This document shows positions 7,303 to 14,874 of a DNA stretch of 64,000 nucleotides, piece by piece. The notes below the pieces were generated by a model. The model searched no databases, had not been told where the DNA came from, and was given only the letters and a program-made list of their open reading frames with translations. Made by a program: the position numbers and the translations under genes. The stretch's first letter is position 1; every line of letters begins with the position of its first letter. This DNA is from JBEBVQ01 sp964527735 (GTDB lineage Bacteria > Bacteroidota > Bacteroidia > Chitinophagales > Chitinophagaceae), in assembly GCA_964527735.1 (NCBI GenBank), contig CAZGPG010000006.1:62001-126000 (forward strand), given 5' to 3'.

Positions 7303-9263
7303 ATCGGTTCTTGTTTATGCATATAAGCGGATGTATGAAATTCAAGATAGCATATTGTTCCGGTCTCGGGTGTGCTTACGATATCCAGTAGTCCTTTCAT
7401 CGCGGCCACCCTGTTCCTGATATTTTTGAGACCGATCCCCTTCCCCTGCTCCAGCGCATTTTCAGGTATTCCTCTGCCGTTATCCTCCACCGTAATGCTG
7501 AGCAGGCCGTCCTGGTAATTGATCTGCACCAAAGCCCGTGTGGCTCTTGCGTGCTTGATCATGTTATGAACCAGTTCCTGTACGATCCGGTAAACGGAAA
7601 GCTCAAAATCCGGATCGAAACGCGGCACCTGGCCATATATCTGGAAGCGTATCTTTAATCCCGAATGCTGCTCCATGCTTTTGCAGAAATAAAAAACAGC
7701 ATCCGGGATACCTTCCTGGAGCAGTATATCAGGCAAGAGGTTATGCGCGGTTTCCCGAAGCTCACGGGTGGCGCTCTCGAGCTGTCGCAGCACACCATGA
7801 AATTCCGGAGAATCCTGCAGACCTTTGTGTTGTACAGGCAGGGAGCTGAGATTCATCTTTGCTGCTGCAAACTGCACTACAATTCCATCGTGCAGGTCCT
7901 GGGCAATCCGTACCCGCTCCCGTTCTTCACCTTCCATCATCGCTTTCAGCTGTTTTATTTCATGCTCCCGCTGGAGGTTGGTAAGCTTCTCGGCCAGGAG
8001 ATATTGCTTGTGCCGGTTATTACGATAGAGGCTCCATACAAGCGCCAGAGTCGCTGTCAGCAGCAATGCGCCCGAAGAGATCCCCAGTATCCAGATATTC
8101 TTTTCTTTGATCCGGCTGTCGCGTTGTGCAATTTCCTTGTTTTTCTCAGCGATCCTGTAGCGTATCTCAAGCTGGTTGAGCGCCTGGTCTTTCCGGTTAC
8201 CGGTCAGTAGTTCATAATGCTCGTGAAAAAGCCGGTGATGCGCATAAGCTTCCGGGAATCTGCCGGTCTCTGCGTACAAGTGCGCCAGCGCTTCATGGAT
8301 TTCGTGCAGATGATCTCCCATATTATGCCGGTCGGCTTTCTCCAACGCTTTCTGCAGCATATCTTCCGCCTGTGCATATTGGTGCAGCTGTGTATATGCC
8401 TTACCAATATGCAGATACGGCTGCACGATGGAATGATAGGGCGTTTGGTCGTCTCCCATGCTGAGCGCGCTTTGGAGATATACCAGCGCTTCACGGGGAG
8501 CATCATCCCGGAGCGCCAGCTTGCCGAGATTTACGGAAGCCTCCTGCTCCATAATGGCATACCCCGACTGCCTGCCCAACTGCAGCGCTTCGAGATAATA
8601 CTTCCGTGCCACTGGCACGTTGCCGGTTTTTTCATAGATATTACCCCTGTTCATGAGCATATGCGCCTGCAGCATTGGTATGGGCGCTTCCGACTTCCGG
8701 GACACCTGTTCTGCATAGTTCAGGTATTGCAGCGCCATATCGTATTTCTCAAACTTGATCATAATGTCGGCCAGGTTCGCATAGGAGCCCGCCAACGTCC
8801 TCAGATCCGGCTGCAGGTGCTCTTCGATCGCCTGGTACCAGTACAAAGCAGCCGAATCATACTTGCCCTGGTAATAATAGGGAAGCGCCATGTTACTGTA
8901 CAGCCTGCCCAGATTGCGTTCGTCACTGGTCTTCAGCGCCTCCCTGAAAACTCTGTTTGCCTGCGGATACAAGCCCTGTACGGTATAGCATATACCGAGC
9001 GTGGTATACGCGCTGGTGATACCATGCGTATTATTCGCCGCGCTGCTGAGCAGCAACAAACGGTTCAGGAGCGGATAGGCGCTGTCCGGCCGGTTGGCCT
9101 GAACCAACTGACCGGTGGAATCAATAAGCGCCAGGATCATTTCCGCCGTATCCATAACGGGCGGGTCAATCCGTATACGGTGCCTATGATCCTGTGCCGG
9201 AGCAGCGACGGTCATCAGGCTGATAAGCAGGCAGACAATACTGTATATACGTACAAAAAACAT
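7299..9263 (-). CDS. TPR-containing sensor histidine kinase (HisKA_3 type)
   Basis: A membrane kinase of about 654 residues. Starting at the ATG at 9263 gives a clean signal peptide (MFFVRIYSIVCLLISLMTVA); an in-frame start at 9338 would add 25 residues without one. About six TPR repeats form a periplasmic sensor (for example YPQANRVFREALK and YDMALQYLNYAEQ). A membrane segment follows (NIWILGISSGALLLTATLALV), then a coiled-coil linker, the phospho-acceptor block RIAQDLHDGIVVQFAAAKMN, and an HATPase domain with DNGRGIPENA and GIGLKNIRNRV. It is paired with the downstream regulator with a 4-base overlap. The ligand is unknown. Confidence 0.9.
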   Translation of the reverse strand: MFFVRIYSIVCLLISLMTVAAPAQDHRHRIRIDPPVMDTAEMILALIDSTGQLVQANRPDSAYPLLNRLLLLSSAANNTHGITSAYTTLGICYTVQGLYPQANRVFREALKTSDERNLGRLYSNMALPYYYQGKYDSAALYWYQAIEEHLQPDLRTLAGSYANLADIMIKFEKYDMALQYLNYAEQVSRKSEAPIPMLQAHMLMNRGNIYEKTGNVPVARKYYLEALQLGRQSGYAIMEQEASVNLGKLALRDDAPREALVYLQSALSMGDDQTPYHSIVQPYLHIGKAYTQLHQYAQAEDMLQKALEKADRHNMGDHLHEIHEALAHLYAETGRFPEAYAHHRLFHEHYELLTGNRKDQALNQLEIRYRIAEKNKEIAQRDSRIKEKNIWILGISSGALLLTATLALVWSLYRNNRHKQYLLAEKLTNLQREHEIKQLKAMMEGEERERVRIAQDLHDGIVVQFAAAKMNLSSLPVQHKGLQDSPEFHGVLRQLESATRELRETAHNLLPDILLQEGIPDAVFYFCKSMEQHSGLKIRFQIYGQVPRFDPDFELSVYRIVQELVHNMIKHARATRALVQINYQDGLLSITVEDNGRGIPENALEQGKGIGLKNIRNRVAAMKGLLDIVSTPETGTICYLEFHTSAYMHKQEPI

Positions 9264-9344
9264 CACATCCCGGGATTGCCGGGCGCCACTAAAGTAACGA
9301 TTTTTCAGAGCTTCGTATGATGTAATCATCTGTAGCATACAGTT

Positions 9345-9387
9345 TACGTAGATGTACGTATTTTACCAGGATACGTATATGTCCGTA
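9345..9387. promoter_or_regulatory. Candidate operator: two imperfect 16-bp direct repeats
   Basis: TACGTAGATGTACGTA (9345-9360) and TACGTATATGTCCGTA (9372-9387) agree at 14 of 16 bases and start 27 bp apart. Each has TACGTA-type half-sites. They lie between the kinase gene (-) and the SBBP gene (+). A role as the response regulator's binding site is inferred. Confidence 0.45.
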
Positions 9388-9419
9388 TTGTATGACAGCA
9401 GAATTACCGGGAGTTTTGT

Positions 9420-11513
9420 ATGAAACAAACCACACGTATGAAACAGATAAGTACACGTATCGGAGTGCTTTTTTTCCTCCTGATTTCGGCAAGCTGTATC
9501 CGGGCCACAGCACAGCAGGTAGCATGGGCAGCCGGTATGGGTGGCAAGGCAGCCAACATCGGCCGGTCTGTAACCTCAGACCTGCAGGGATATATATATA
9601 CCACCGGCTCATTCCAGGACACCTCCGATTTCGATCCCGGCCCAAACTCATTTAATCTTATACCGAATGGCGGATACGATATATTCGTTTCCAAGCTAAG
9701 CCCTTCAGGTGATTTTATTTGGGCGTTCAATATCGGCGGAAAAACTTCAGACGAAGGATATGGTATCGTCTCCGATAATGCCGGGCATATCTATGTAGCC
9801 GGATATTATGCAGATACCGTAGACTTTGACCCGGATCCTAATAATACGGTCAATCTGATCTCTGTCGGCACTTACGATATCTTCGTCGCCAAGTACGATA
9901 CTTCCGGGGCCCTTGTCTGGGCCAGGAGTATGGGCGGGAAGGGAACGGACTACGGCTATACCATCGCCATAGACAAGGCAGGTAATATCTACACCTCCGG
10001 GTATTTCCGGGATACGGTGGATTTCAATCCGGGTACCGGTGCGGCCGATACTTTTTTCCTGATCTCCCAGGGCGCCGATATATTTATCTCCAAGCTGGAT
10101 CCAAACGGCAACTTTATCTGGGCTAAAAGAATAGGCTCCACAGGCGCCGACTATGGCCAATCCCTCGCGGCAGATGCCCACGGCTATTTTTACCTGACAG
10201 GATATTTCAACGGTACGGTAAATTTTGATCCCGCCGGGAACTATCCGTTACAGTCCAAAGGCAGTACAGACGCTTACCTGGCCCGGTTCGATACTTCAGG
10301 CAACTTAACCTGGGCAAAAAATATGGGCGGCACAGGCGCCGACCAGGGCCTGGGCGTAGCTACAGACCCCTGGGGCAATGCCTATGCTACCGGTTATATT
10401 CTATACCCGTCGTGGTTTAAGCACGGTCAGGACAGCGTAATGCTTCCTTCGCCACCGGCCTATAAGGCACAGGACATCTATGTGGTCAAATGGGATTCTG
10501 CAGGAACCTTCCAATGGGTGAGGATGATGGGTGGAAAATCCGGCGATTACGGCAATGCCATTGCTACCGACAGAGCCGGTAATGTATATACTACCGGACG
10601 GTACCGCGACACCGGGTATTTTAACCCCGCAGATCCGGCATCATATATGGTTGCCCTGGGCTCATCCTCAGCCGACGAGATATTTGTTTCCAAGATGGAT
10701 CCCAACGGCAATTTCGTCTGGGCGGCAACTGTAAGCAGCCGTTTTGCCACCGATCGCGGCAACGGCATTCACGTAGATAATTCCGGGAATGTACTTGTCA
10801 CCGGTCAGTTTGGAGATACAGCGGACTTCGACCCGGCAACAGGCAATCATACCATTATATCAAAAGGCAGTACAGATATCTTTGTGCTGAAATTTGCCTG
10901 CACGGATACTTCAACAACGTATACAACCGCTACAACGGATTGTCATGGATACGAATTCTACGGCACTACTTACCTGGAAAGCGGCCATTACAGGATCCAT
11001 CTTGCTGCGGTTTCAGGCTGTGACAGCACGATCGCCCTGGACCTTACCGTCGTTACCGACCTGCAAGTGCAGATATCGGTAAATGAGTACGAGCTAAGTA
11101 CCACCACCTCTTATCAATCTTATCAATGGTTCCGGAACGACACGTTGATCCCCGGCGCAACGAACCGTACCCACACGGTTACCAGCAACGGAGGTTATCA
11201 TGTTGCCGTTACGGACGAAAACGGATGTATGGACACTTCGAATATTTACCCGGTTAACAATGTAGCCGTGCAGGACTATGATACCCGTGCGGCAGGTATT
11301 TATGTATATCCCAACCCGGTGCAGGATATCATTTATATCACCAGCCCTTTCCCCGTCACCGCCGAACTCACAGGTATCGACGGGCGCTTCATCAGCAGGA
11401 CGGAAAATGCCGGACTGATGCGTATTTCAGACTTACCAAAAGGGATGTATTTACTGCGCATCCTGGATACGGACGACCAACTGCTGAAGGTGGAAAAACT
11501 GATCAGACAATAA
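9420..11513 (+). CDS. SBBP-repeat secreted protein with T9SS C-terminal sorting domain
   Basis: A 697-residue secreted protein. The N-terminal signal peptide may start at 9420 or at the Met codon at 9438 (MKQISTRIGVLFFLLIS). Residues about 35-490 are seven to eight imperfect units of about 55-60 residues with the pattern GxDIFVSKLDPNGNFIWAKxxGGxxxDxGxxIAxDxxGNxYxTGxF, a beta-propeller-like SBBP array. A short region holding CTDTSTTYTTATTDC follows, then an Ig-like part and a C-terminal domain beginning VYPNPVQDIIYI and ending LLRILDTDDQLLKVEKLIR, typical of type A T9SS cargo. It should be exported and attached to the surface. It is divergent from the two-component genes and may be their target. 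Confidence 0.9.
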   Translation: MKQTTRMKQISTRIGVLFFLLISASCIRATAQQVAWAAGMGGKAANIGRSVTSDLQGYIYTTGSFQDTSDFDPGPNSFNLIPNGGYDIFVSKLSPSGDFIWAFNIGGKTSDEGYGIVSDNAGHIYVAGYYADTVDFDPDPNNTVNLISVGTYDIFVAKYDTSGALVWARSMGGKGTDYGYTIAIDKAGNIYTSGYFRDTVDFNPGTGAADTFFLISQGADIFISKLDPNGNFIWAKRIGSTGADYGQSLAADAHGYFYLTGYFNGTVNFDPAGNYPLQSKGSTDAYLARFDTSGNLTWAKNMGGTGADQGLGVATDPWGNAYATGYILYPSWFKHGQDSVMLPSPPAYKAQDIYVVKWDSAGTFQWVRMMGGKSGDYGNAIATDRAGNVYTTGRYRDTGYFNPADPASYMVALGSSSADEIFVSKMDPNGNFVWAATVSSRFATDRGNGIHVDNSGNVLVTGQFGDTADFDPATGNHTIISKGSTDIFVLKFACTDTSTTYTTATTDCHGYEFYGTTYLESGHYRIHLAAVSGCDSTIALDLTVVTDLQVQISVNEYELSTTTSYQSYQWFRNDTLIPGATNRTHTVTSNGGYHVAVTDENGCMDTSNIYPVNNVAVQDYDTRAAGIYVYPNPVQDIIYITSPFPVTAELTGIDGRFISRTENAGLMRISDLPKGMYLLRILDTDDQLLKVEKLIRQ

Positions 11514-11550
11514 AAACACTCGCCTGACTGACAGGGAGGTTTCCAATACG

Positions 11551-11586
11551 CTACCGGAGAAAACGGACAACGTTTTACTCCGGTAG
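11551..11586 (+). terminator. Terminator-like hairpin after the SBBP gene
   Basis: CTACCGGAG-AAAACG pairs with CGTTTT-A-CTCCGGTAG around the loop GACAA (15 bp, one bulged A). Only a weak T-rich tail (TTGTATAT) follows. Confidence 0.65.
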
Positions 11587-11617
11587 TTGTATATACTCAA
11601 TACCAGGAAAGTAAATT

Positions 11618-11920
11618 ATGCAGCTACAAATAGGCAGACACTATTTCGTTTATATCCTCACCGACGGGGAAAAAACTACGCTCCGGGTCGGCACGACAAA
11701 TGATCTTGAACAACAGCTTGCCATGCAGGCAGACAGCAACAACTGCCGCTATCTGGTCTACTGGGAAACCTGCCGGGACCCTTACGAAGCAGTGAAACGG
11801 GAAACGGGTATCCTCCGGCTTTCCGGAAGAAGAAAGCGTAGCCTGATCACCAAATTTAATCCCGGATGGCACTTCCTGAATGACCGGTTTGTACGGGATG
11901 AAAAGCAAAGCCGACATTAA
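11618..11920 (+). CDS. Degenerate GIY-YIG nuclease-family protein
   Basis: A 100-residue protein with the fold signature of small single-domain GIY-YIG proteins (YhbQ/UPF0213 type): HYFVYILTD (residues 8-16), TNDLEQQ (27-33), YLVYWETCRDPYEAVKRET and the ending LITKFNPGWHFL. Catalytic positions look altered. The YIG tyrosine and isoleucine are Arg23-Val24, and the arginine normally found in the NDLERR helix is glutamine (Gln32/Gln33). The distal glutamate block (AVKRET) is kept. A structural or binding role is more likely than cleavage, but that is inference. It stands alone between the SBBP terminator and the riboswitch. Confidence 0.75.
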   Translation: MQLQIGRHYFVYILTDGEKTTLRVGTTNDLEQQLAMQADSNNCRYLVYWETCRDPYEAVKRETGILRLSGRRKRSLITKFNPGWHFLNDRFVRDEKQSRH

Positions 11921-11932
11921 CTGAAAATATTT

Positions 11933-11940
11933 TACCTTTA
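11933..11940 (+). promoter_or_regulatory. Possible -7 element (TACCTTTA) for the riboswitch transcript
   Basis: One mismatch from TAnnTTTG, just upstream of the aptamer, consistent with a leader beginning near 11945. Confidence 0.35.
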
Positions 11941-11959
11941 CCCCGGTAAGTTCTTTACC

Positions 11960-12122
11960 AACCGGAAAAGGTTACACTCAGCCATGTATTAATAGGAAAT
12001 CGTGTGAGAATCACGAGTTGTCGCGCAACTGTAAGTACCATACAAAAGGTTTTTATCAACCTAAGTCCACTGCCTGAAGCGGGAAGGACGATAAAAACCG
12101 TTACAAGCCAGGAGACCTGCCT
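11960..12122 (+). promoter_or_regulatory. Cobalamin (B12) riboswitch
   Basis: The conserved blocks appear in the correct order: AATAGGAAATC, GTGAGAATCACGAG, the core TGTCGCGCAACTGTAAGT, GTCCACTGCCTGAAGCGGGAAGGA, and the B12 box AGCCAGGAGACCTGCC ending at about 12121. The class binds adenosyl- or other cobalamins and normally lowers expression of the downstream gene. No separate terminator hairpin is visible between the B12 box and the coding sequence, which begins within about 10 bases. Control is therefore probably translational. Downstream are the CWC protein and an acyl-CoA thioesterase. Confidence 0.93.
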
Positions 12123-12129
12123 GTTCCGA

Positions 12130-12375
12130 ATTGACAATGCTTTCAAATATTGCCCGGGATGTGACGCTCAGTTTGAGTGTAAAGTCGGATCCATATCACT
12201 GTGCCAGTGTACCACCGTACCATTGACCGACGAAGAAAGAGCGCATATCAATGAAAAATATGACGATTGCCTTTGTGCCGGTTGTATGAAACGGATGAAG
12301 GCCGAATACCATGATCAGCGCTTTCAGAACAAACTGAGATCCATCCTGGGCAAATTATACAGAAAATTCAATTAG
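12130..12375 (+). CDS. Cysteine-rich CWC-family protein, atypical start codon
   Basis: A small soluble protein of about 81 residues, if begun at the ATT codon at 12130. The CWC signature is clear: CPGCDAQFECKVGSISLCQC followed by CLCAGC, seven cysteines likely forming one or two metal sites. The C-terminus is basic and helical. Its biochemical function is not known. No ATG, GTG or TTG in frame occurs between the B12 box and the first CPxC. Homologues as I recall them start 5-8 residues before that motif, where the codon here is ATT (12130), or CTG at 12121. An in-frame GTG at 12004 lies inside the aptamer and is unlikely. The thioesterase follows by 15 bases. Confidence 0.75.
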   Translation: MDNAFKYCPGCDAQFECKVGSISLCQCTTVPLTDEERAHINEKYDDCLCAGCMKRMKAEYHDQRFQNKLRSILGKLYRKFN

Positions 12376-12390
12376 TCAATTAATCCAAAA

Positions 12391-12774
12391 ATGACAACAG
12401 AAGAACGGATCAGGCAATCCGAAACACATATTTTCAAAGCTGTGTTTCCCAATACGACCAATCATTACGACACACTGTTCGGCGGCACAGCGATGCAGCT
12501 CATGGACGAGGCCGCTTTCATTACCGCCACCCGCTTCTGCCGGAAGCGGATGGTCACCGTCAGCAGCGACCGGATAGACTTCAGTAAGCCGATCCCCTCC
12601 GGCACAATCATTGAGCTGGTTGGCCGGGTAACTTATCTCGGCAATACCAGCCTGAAAGTACGGGTGGATATTTTCATAGAGCAGATGTATGCTGACGAAA
12701 GAGAAAAAGCCGTGAGCGGTGAGTTTACATTTGTAGCCGTAGATAAGGATAAAAAACCGGAGCGTATTATGTAG
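12391..12774 (+). CDS. Hot-dog-fold acyl-CoA thioesterase
   Basis: A 127-residue single hot-dog domain protein of the YciA/BACH type. It shows the active-site block FPNTTNHYDTLFGGTAMQLMDEAAFITA (Asn and Asp before GG, long helix with DEA), the strand VTVSSDRIDFSKPIPSGTIIEL, and the C-terminal strands. These enzymes hydrolyse acyl-CoA to free acid and CoA in the cytoplasm. The length suits a one-domain enzyme. It starts 15 bases after the CWC gene, so it probably lies on the cobalamin-riboswitch transcript. Its stop overlaps the end of the convergent kinase gene by 8 bases. Confidence 0.88.
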   Translation: MTTEERIRQSETHIFKAVFPNTTNHYDTLFGGTAMQLMDEAAFITATRFCRKRMVTVSSDRIDFSKPIPSGTIIELVGRVTYLGNTSLKVRVDIFIEQMYADEREKAVSGEFTFVAVDKDKKPERIM

Positions 12775-14065
12775 CCGCAGGCAGGGATAGAAAAAAAGAG
12801 GTCCCTTCACCGGGCATACTTTCAAACCTGATCGTTCCGTTCTGAGCTACTGCATATTGGCGGCAGAGGTAAAGCCCCAGTCCAACGCCCTTTTCATTAG
12901 CGGTACCATAGGTAGATTCTGCATTCAGTGAAAAAAGAGTCTCCTGTTTCTCCGGATCAATACCCGGCCCGTTGTCCTGTACCTCAATCAGACAGTGGCC
13001 TTCGGTTAATGAACTCCGGATATGAATAACATCTCCCGGCTGAGTAAACTTGATCGCATTCCCGATCAGGTTGCGCAGGATCATCTGCAGCATCCCTTCA
13101 TCCGCCAGCAGTTCATGCGCCGGGTTCAGGGAGCGTATCAACCGGATCTGTTTTTGTCCGGCCAGCAGATCCAGTACGCCCATTACCGGCTCAAGTGCAT
13201 CACCAATCGTAATACGGCGTATATCCGCCTGCATATGCTCAAGCTGGGCCTTGGACCAATGTAGCAAATTACTCAGCATCTCCTGCGTCGCATCTACCGT
13301 CTTACTCAAGTCCTGCTCCAGCATGATCCGCTGATCAATCTCAATCTGATAATTGCGCAGGAGACTTAAATACCCCTGTATGGAAGATAGAGGAGCCCGG
13401 AGGTCGTGCGAAATAATAGAGAATATCTTCGTCTTTTCCCTGTCCATCACCTCCAGCTCCTGTTGCTTTTCCTGCACCCGCTTCTGCTCCCGGTAATACG
13501 CATTCCGGAGATACAGCATAGCTGCAAAAATGACCAATACATTGATCGTAAACGTAGATGCCAGATCCATGAAATGACTGGGACGATCCAGATAACCCGA
13601 TACTACCAGTTCCGGATGCATATATTCCACCAGCAAAAGAGCCGGTACACCAATCAGATAAAGCAACACCCAGAAAAGACACTGTCTCCGGGGCACTGTC
13701 ACCATCACCATAAAGAACGTGAGTGTGAAAGACAACAACGATGCGCCCTGCAAACCACCGCTATAAAAATAATTGACGGCAAAGAGCATCGTTGCGATAC
13801 CAAATGAGATAGCAATCCCATGCCCCAGCTTCTTCCGGAAACGAACCAGATAATAAACAAAACAAAGTGTAATAAACAACGCGGCAAATACCAGGGCTGT
13901 CACCGGAAATCCGGCCACCAGACTAAAAGGAATATTATACCCCACAATCGGTAAAGCAATGAGGCAGATACCATTAAAAATCCTTAATTCAAGCGAAAAC
14001 TGCTCTTGCGGACCAATCAGGCGTACACCCATATGCCGCATTTTCCGGATCCACTGCGTAAACAT
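12767..14065 (-). CDS. Membrane sensor histidine kinase (HisKA/HATPase)
   Basis: A 432-residue kinase. Residues about 27-205 form six or seven membrane helices, with no sizeable periplasmic domain. A coiled coil follows (YREQKRVQEKQQELEVMDREK), then the H-box IFSIISHDLRAPLSSIQGYLSLL, the N-box NLIGNAIKFTQPGD, and G-boxes DNGPGIDPEKQ and GVGLGLYLCRQY. No adjacent response regulator is present, so its partner lies elsewhere. A TATCTTCG -7-like element at 14070-14077 almost touches the ATG at 14065, so translation might begin at the later ATG at 14041 or 14032. It is divergent from the cbb3 region; whether it senses redox state is only a guess from position. Confidence 0.88.
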   Translation of the reverse strand: MFTQWIRKMRHMGVRLIGPQEQFSLELRIFNGICLIALPIVGYNIPFSLVAGFPVTALVFAALFITLCFVYYLVRFRKKLGHGIAISFGIATMLFAVNYFYSGGLQGASLLSFTLTFFMVMVTVPRRQCLFWVLLYLIGVPALLLVEYMHPELVVSGYLDRPSHFMDLASTFTINVLVIFAAMLYLRNAYYREQKRVQEKQQELEVMDREKTKIFSIISHDLRAPLSSIQGYLSLLRNYQIEIDQRIMLEQDLSKTVDATQEMLSNLLHWSKAQLEHMQADIRRITIGDALEPVMGVLDLLAGQKQIRLIRSLNPAHELLADEGMLQMILRNLIGNAIKFTQPGDVIHIRSSLTEGHCLIEVQDNGPGIDPEKQETLFSLNAESTYGTANEKGVGLGLYLCRQYAVAQNGTIRFESMPGEGTSFFLSLPAAT

Positions 14066-14069
14066 GGTG

Positions 14070-14077
14070 CGAAGATA
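14070..14077 (-). promoter_or_regulatory. Possible -7 element (TATCTTCG) for the sensor kinase
   Basis: One mismatch from TAnnTTTG on the reverse strand, only 4 bases before the annotated ATG. Confidence 0.35.
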
Positions 14078-14221
14078 CGGCTCCCGGCGTTGGATATTGT
14101 AAGCATATCGTTAATAGCGATCCGGTGTACATACAACAGGGAATACACATTGTGCCTGCAAAATCGCACACACAATGCACTCTTCATCCCTCACCCCTCA
14201 ATCCTCATCCCTGAAAAAATC

Positions 14222-14240
14222 TGACAAAAATCATGTTTCC
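14222..14240 (+). promoter_or_regulatory. FNR/CRP-type site upstream of the hemerythrin-like gene
   Basis: TGAC-AAAA-ATCA (14222-14233) followed by TGTTTCC. It matches the site at 17556 at 17 of 19 positions. Its centre (14227.5) is 51.5 bases from the first base of the -7 box at 14279, exactly the spacing seen at ccoS. It corresponds to about -61 to -62 from a likely start site, a class I activator position. Confidence 0.65.
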
Positions 14241-14278
14241 TTCCCCCACCGGTCATTTTTCAGAGAAAACCACCCGCC

Positions 14279-14286
14279 TACTTTCG
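14279..14286 (+). promoter_or_regulatory. -7 element (TACTTTCG) for the hemerythrin-like/ccoI unit
   Basis: One mismatch from TAnnTTTG, 16 bases before the ATG at 14303, with the FNR-type palindrome upstream at the same spacing as in the ccoS promoter. Confidence 0.5.
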
Positions 14287-14302
14287 CTATCAAAGAAAGG
14301 AC

Positions 14303-14860
14303 ATGGCAAAAGCGTTATTTTCCCAATATCACAAAGACAGCCCGGGAACACTGGGCGTGCGGCTGCAAAAAAACTATTACAACCTGATCGGCTGCCTTTG
14401 CGATTGTGTGGAAACGCTCACCAGGCAAGCGGAAACGAAAGATTGCAACGCTTTGTACAGCAGCCTCTGCCGGCATCTTGTATCCGAAATCAGAGAGCAG
14501 ATGCAATACCGGGAAATAACCCTTATCCCTTATCTCAATGAACTGGAGCATAAGCAGCAAAGCGGACATAATTGCCTCACATGTTCAGGAAAATGCCACG
14601 TAAACCATACCGGCCAATTGCAGCAGCTCAAAGCAGCACACCAACATATCAAGGAGATCCTGTACCGCATACAGCAGATAGCCACTCCGATGCAGCAGGA
14701 AATAAAATATAAAAAACCCGCTTGCCGTACCCTGATCAATGAAGTCTCTCAATTAGACGCGACACTTACCGAACTGTTTTACCTGGAAGAAGCGATACTG
14801 ATCCCCAAGATCATGGAGCTGCAAAGTCAGATCAACGCCGAAACAGACACTTCCATCTAA
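14303..14860 (+). CDS. Degenerate hemerythrin (ScdA/YtfE-like) protein with a cysteine-rich insert
   Basis: A 185-residue, mainly helical protein that I could not match to a named family by motif alone. Two segments resemble the paired helices of iron-sulfur repair hemerythrins: REQMQYREITLIPYLNEL (residues 64-81) and the C-terminal LTELFYLEEAILIPKIMEL (155-173), preceded by AAHQHIKEIL and KPACRTL. Several di-iron ligand histidines appear replaced (by Gln67-region, Leu158 and Tyr160), while glutamates remain. A cysteine cluster, C91-x2-C94-x3-C98 plus H99 and H102, joins the halves. It starts 16 bases after its -7 box and lies 14 bases before ccoI, so it is probably co-expressed with oxidase assembly. 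A sensor or metal-handling role is speculation. Confidence 0.65.
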   Translation: MAKALFSQYHKDSPGTLGVRLQKNYYNLIGCLCDCVETLTRQAETKDCNALYSSLCRHLVSEIREQMQYREITLIPYLNELEHKQQSGHNCLTCSGKCHVNHTGQLQQLKAAHQHIKEILYRIQQIATPMQQEIKYKKPACRTLINEVSQLDATLTELFYLEEAILIPKIMELQSQINAETDTSI

Positions 14861-14874
14861 ACCGGAACCGTCAT

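Noticed and set aside
8217..9320. Long open frame (367 codons) antisense to the TPR histidine kinase
   Set aside because: It lies entirely opposite a well-supported kinase gene, has no recognisable domain, and its composition is that expected of an antisense shadow in GC-rich codons.
12004..12129. In-frame GTG extension of the CWC protein through the riboswitch aptamer
   Set aside because: The extra 42 codons coincide with conserved aptamer blocks and show no protein-family resemblance; the open frame is probably accidental.
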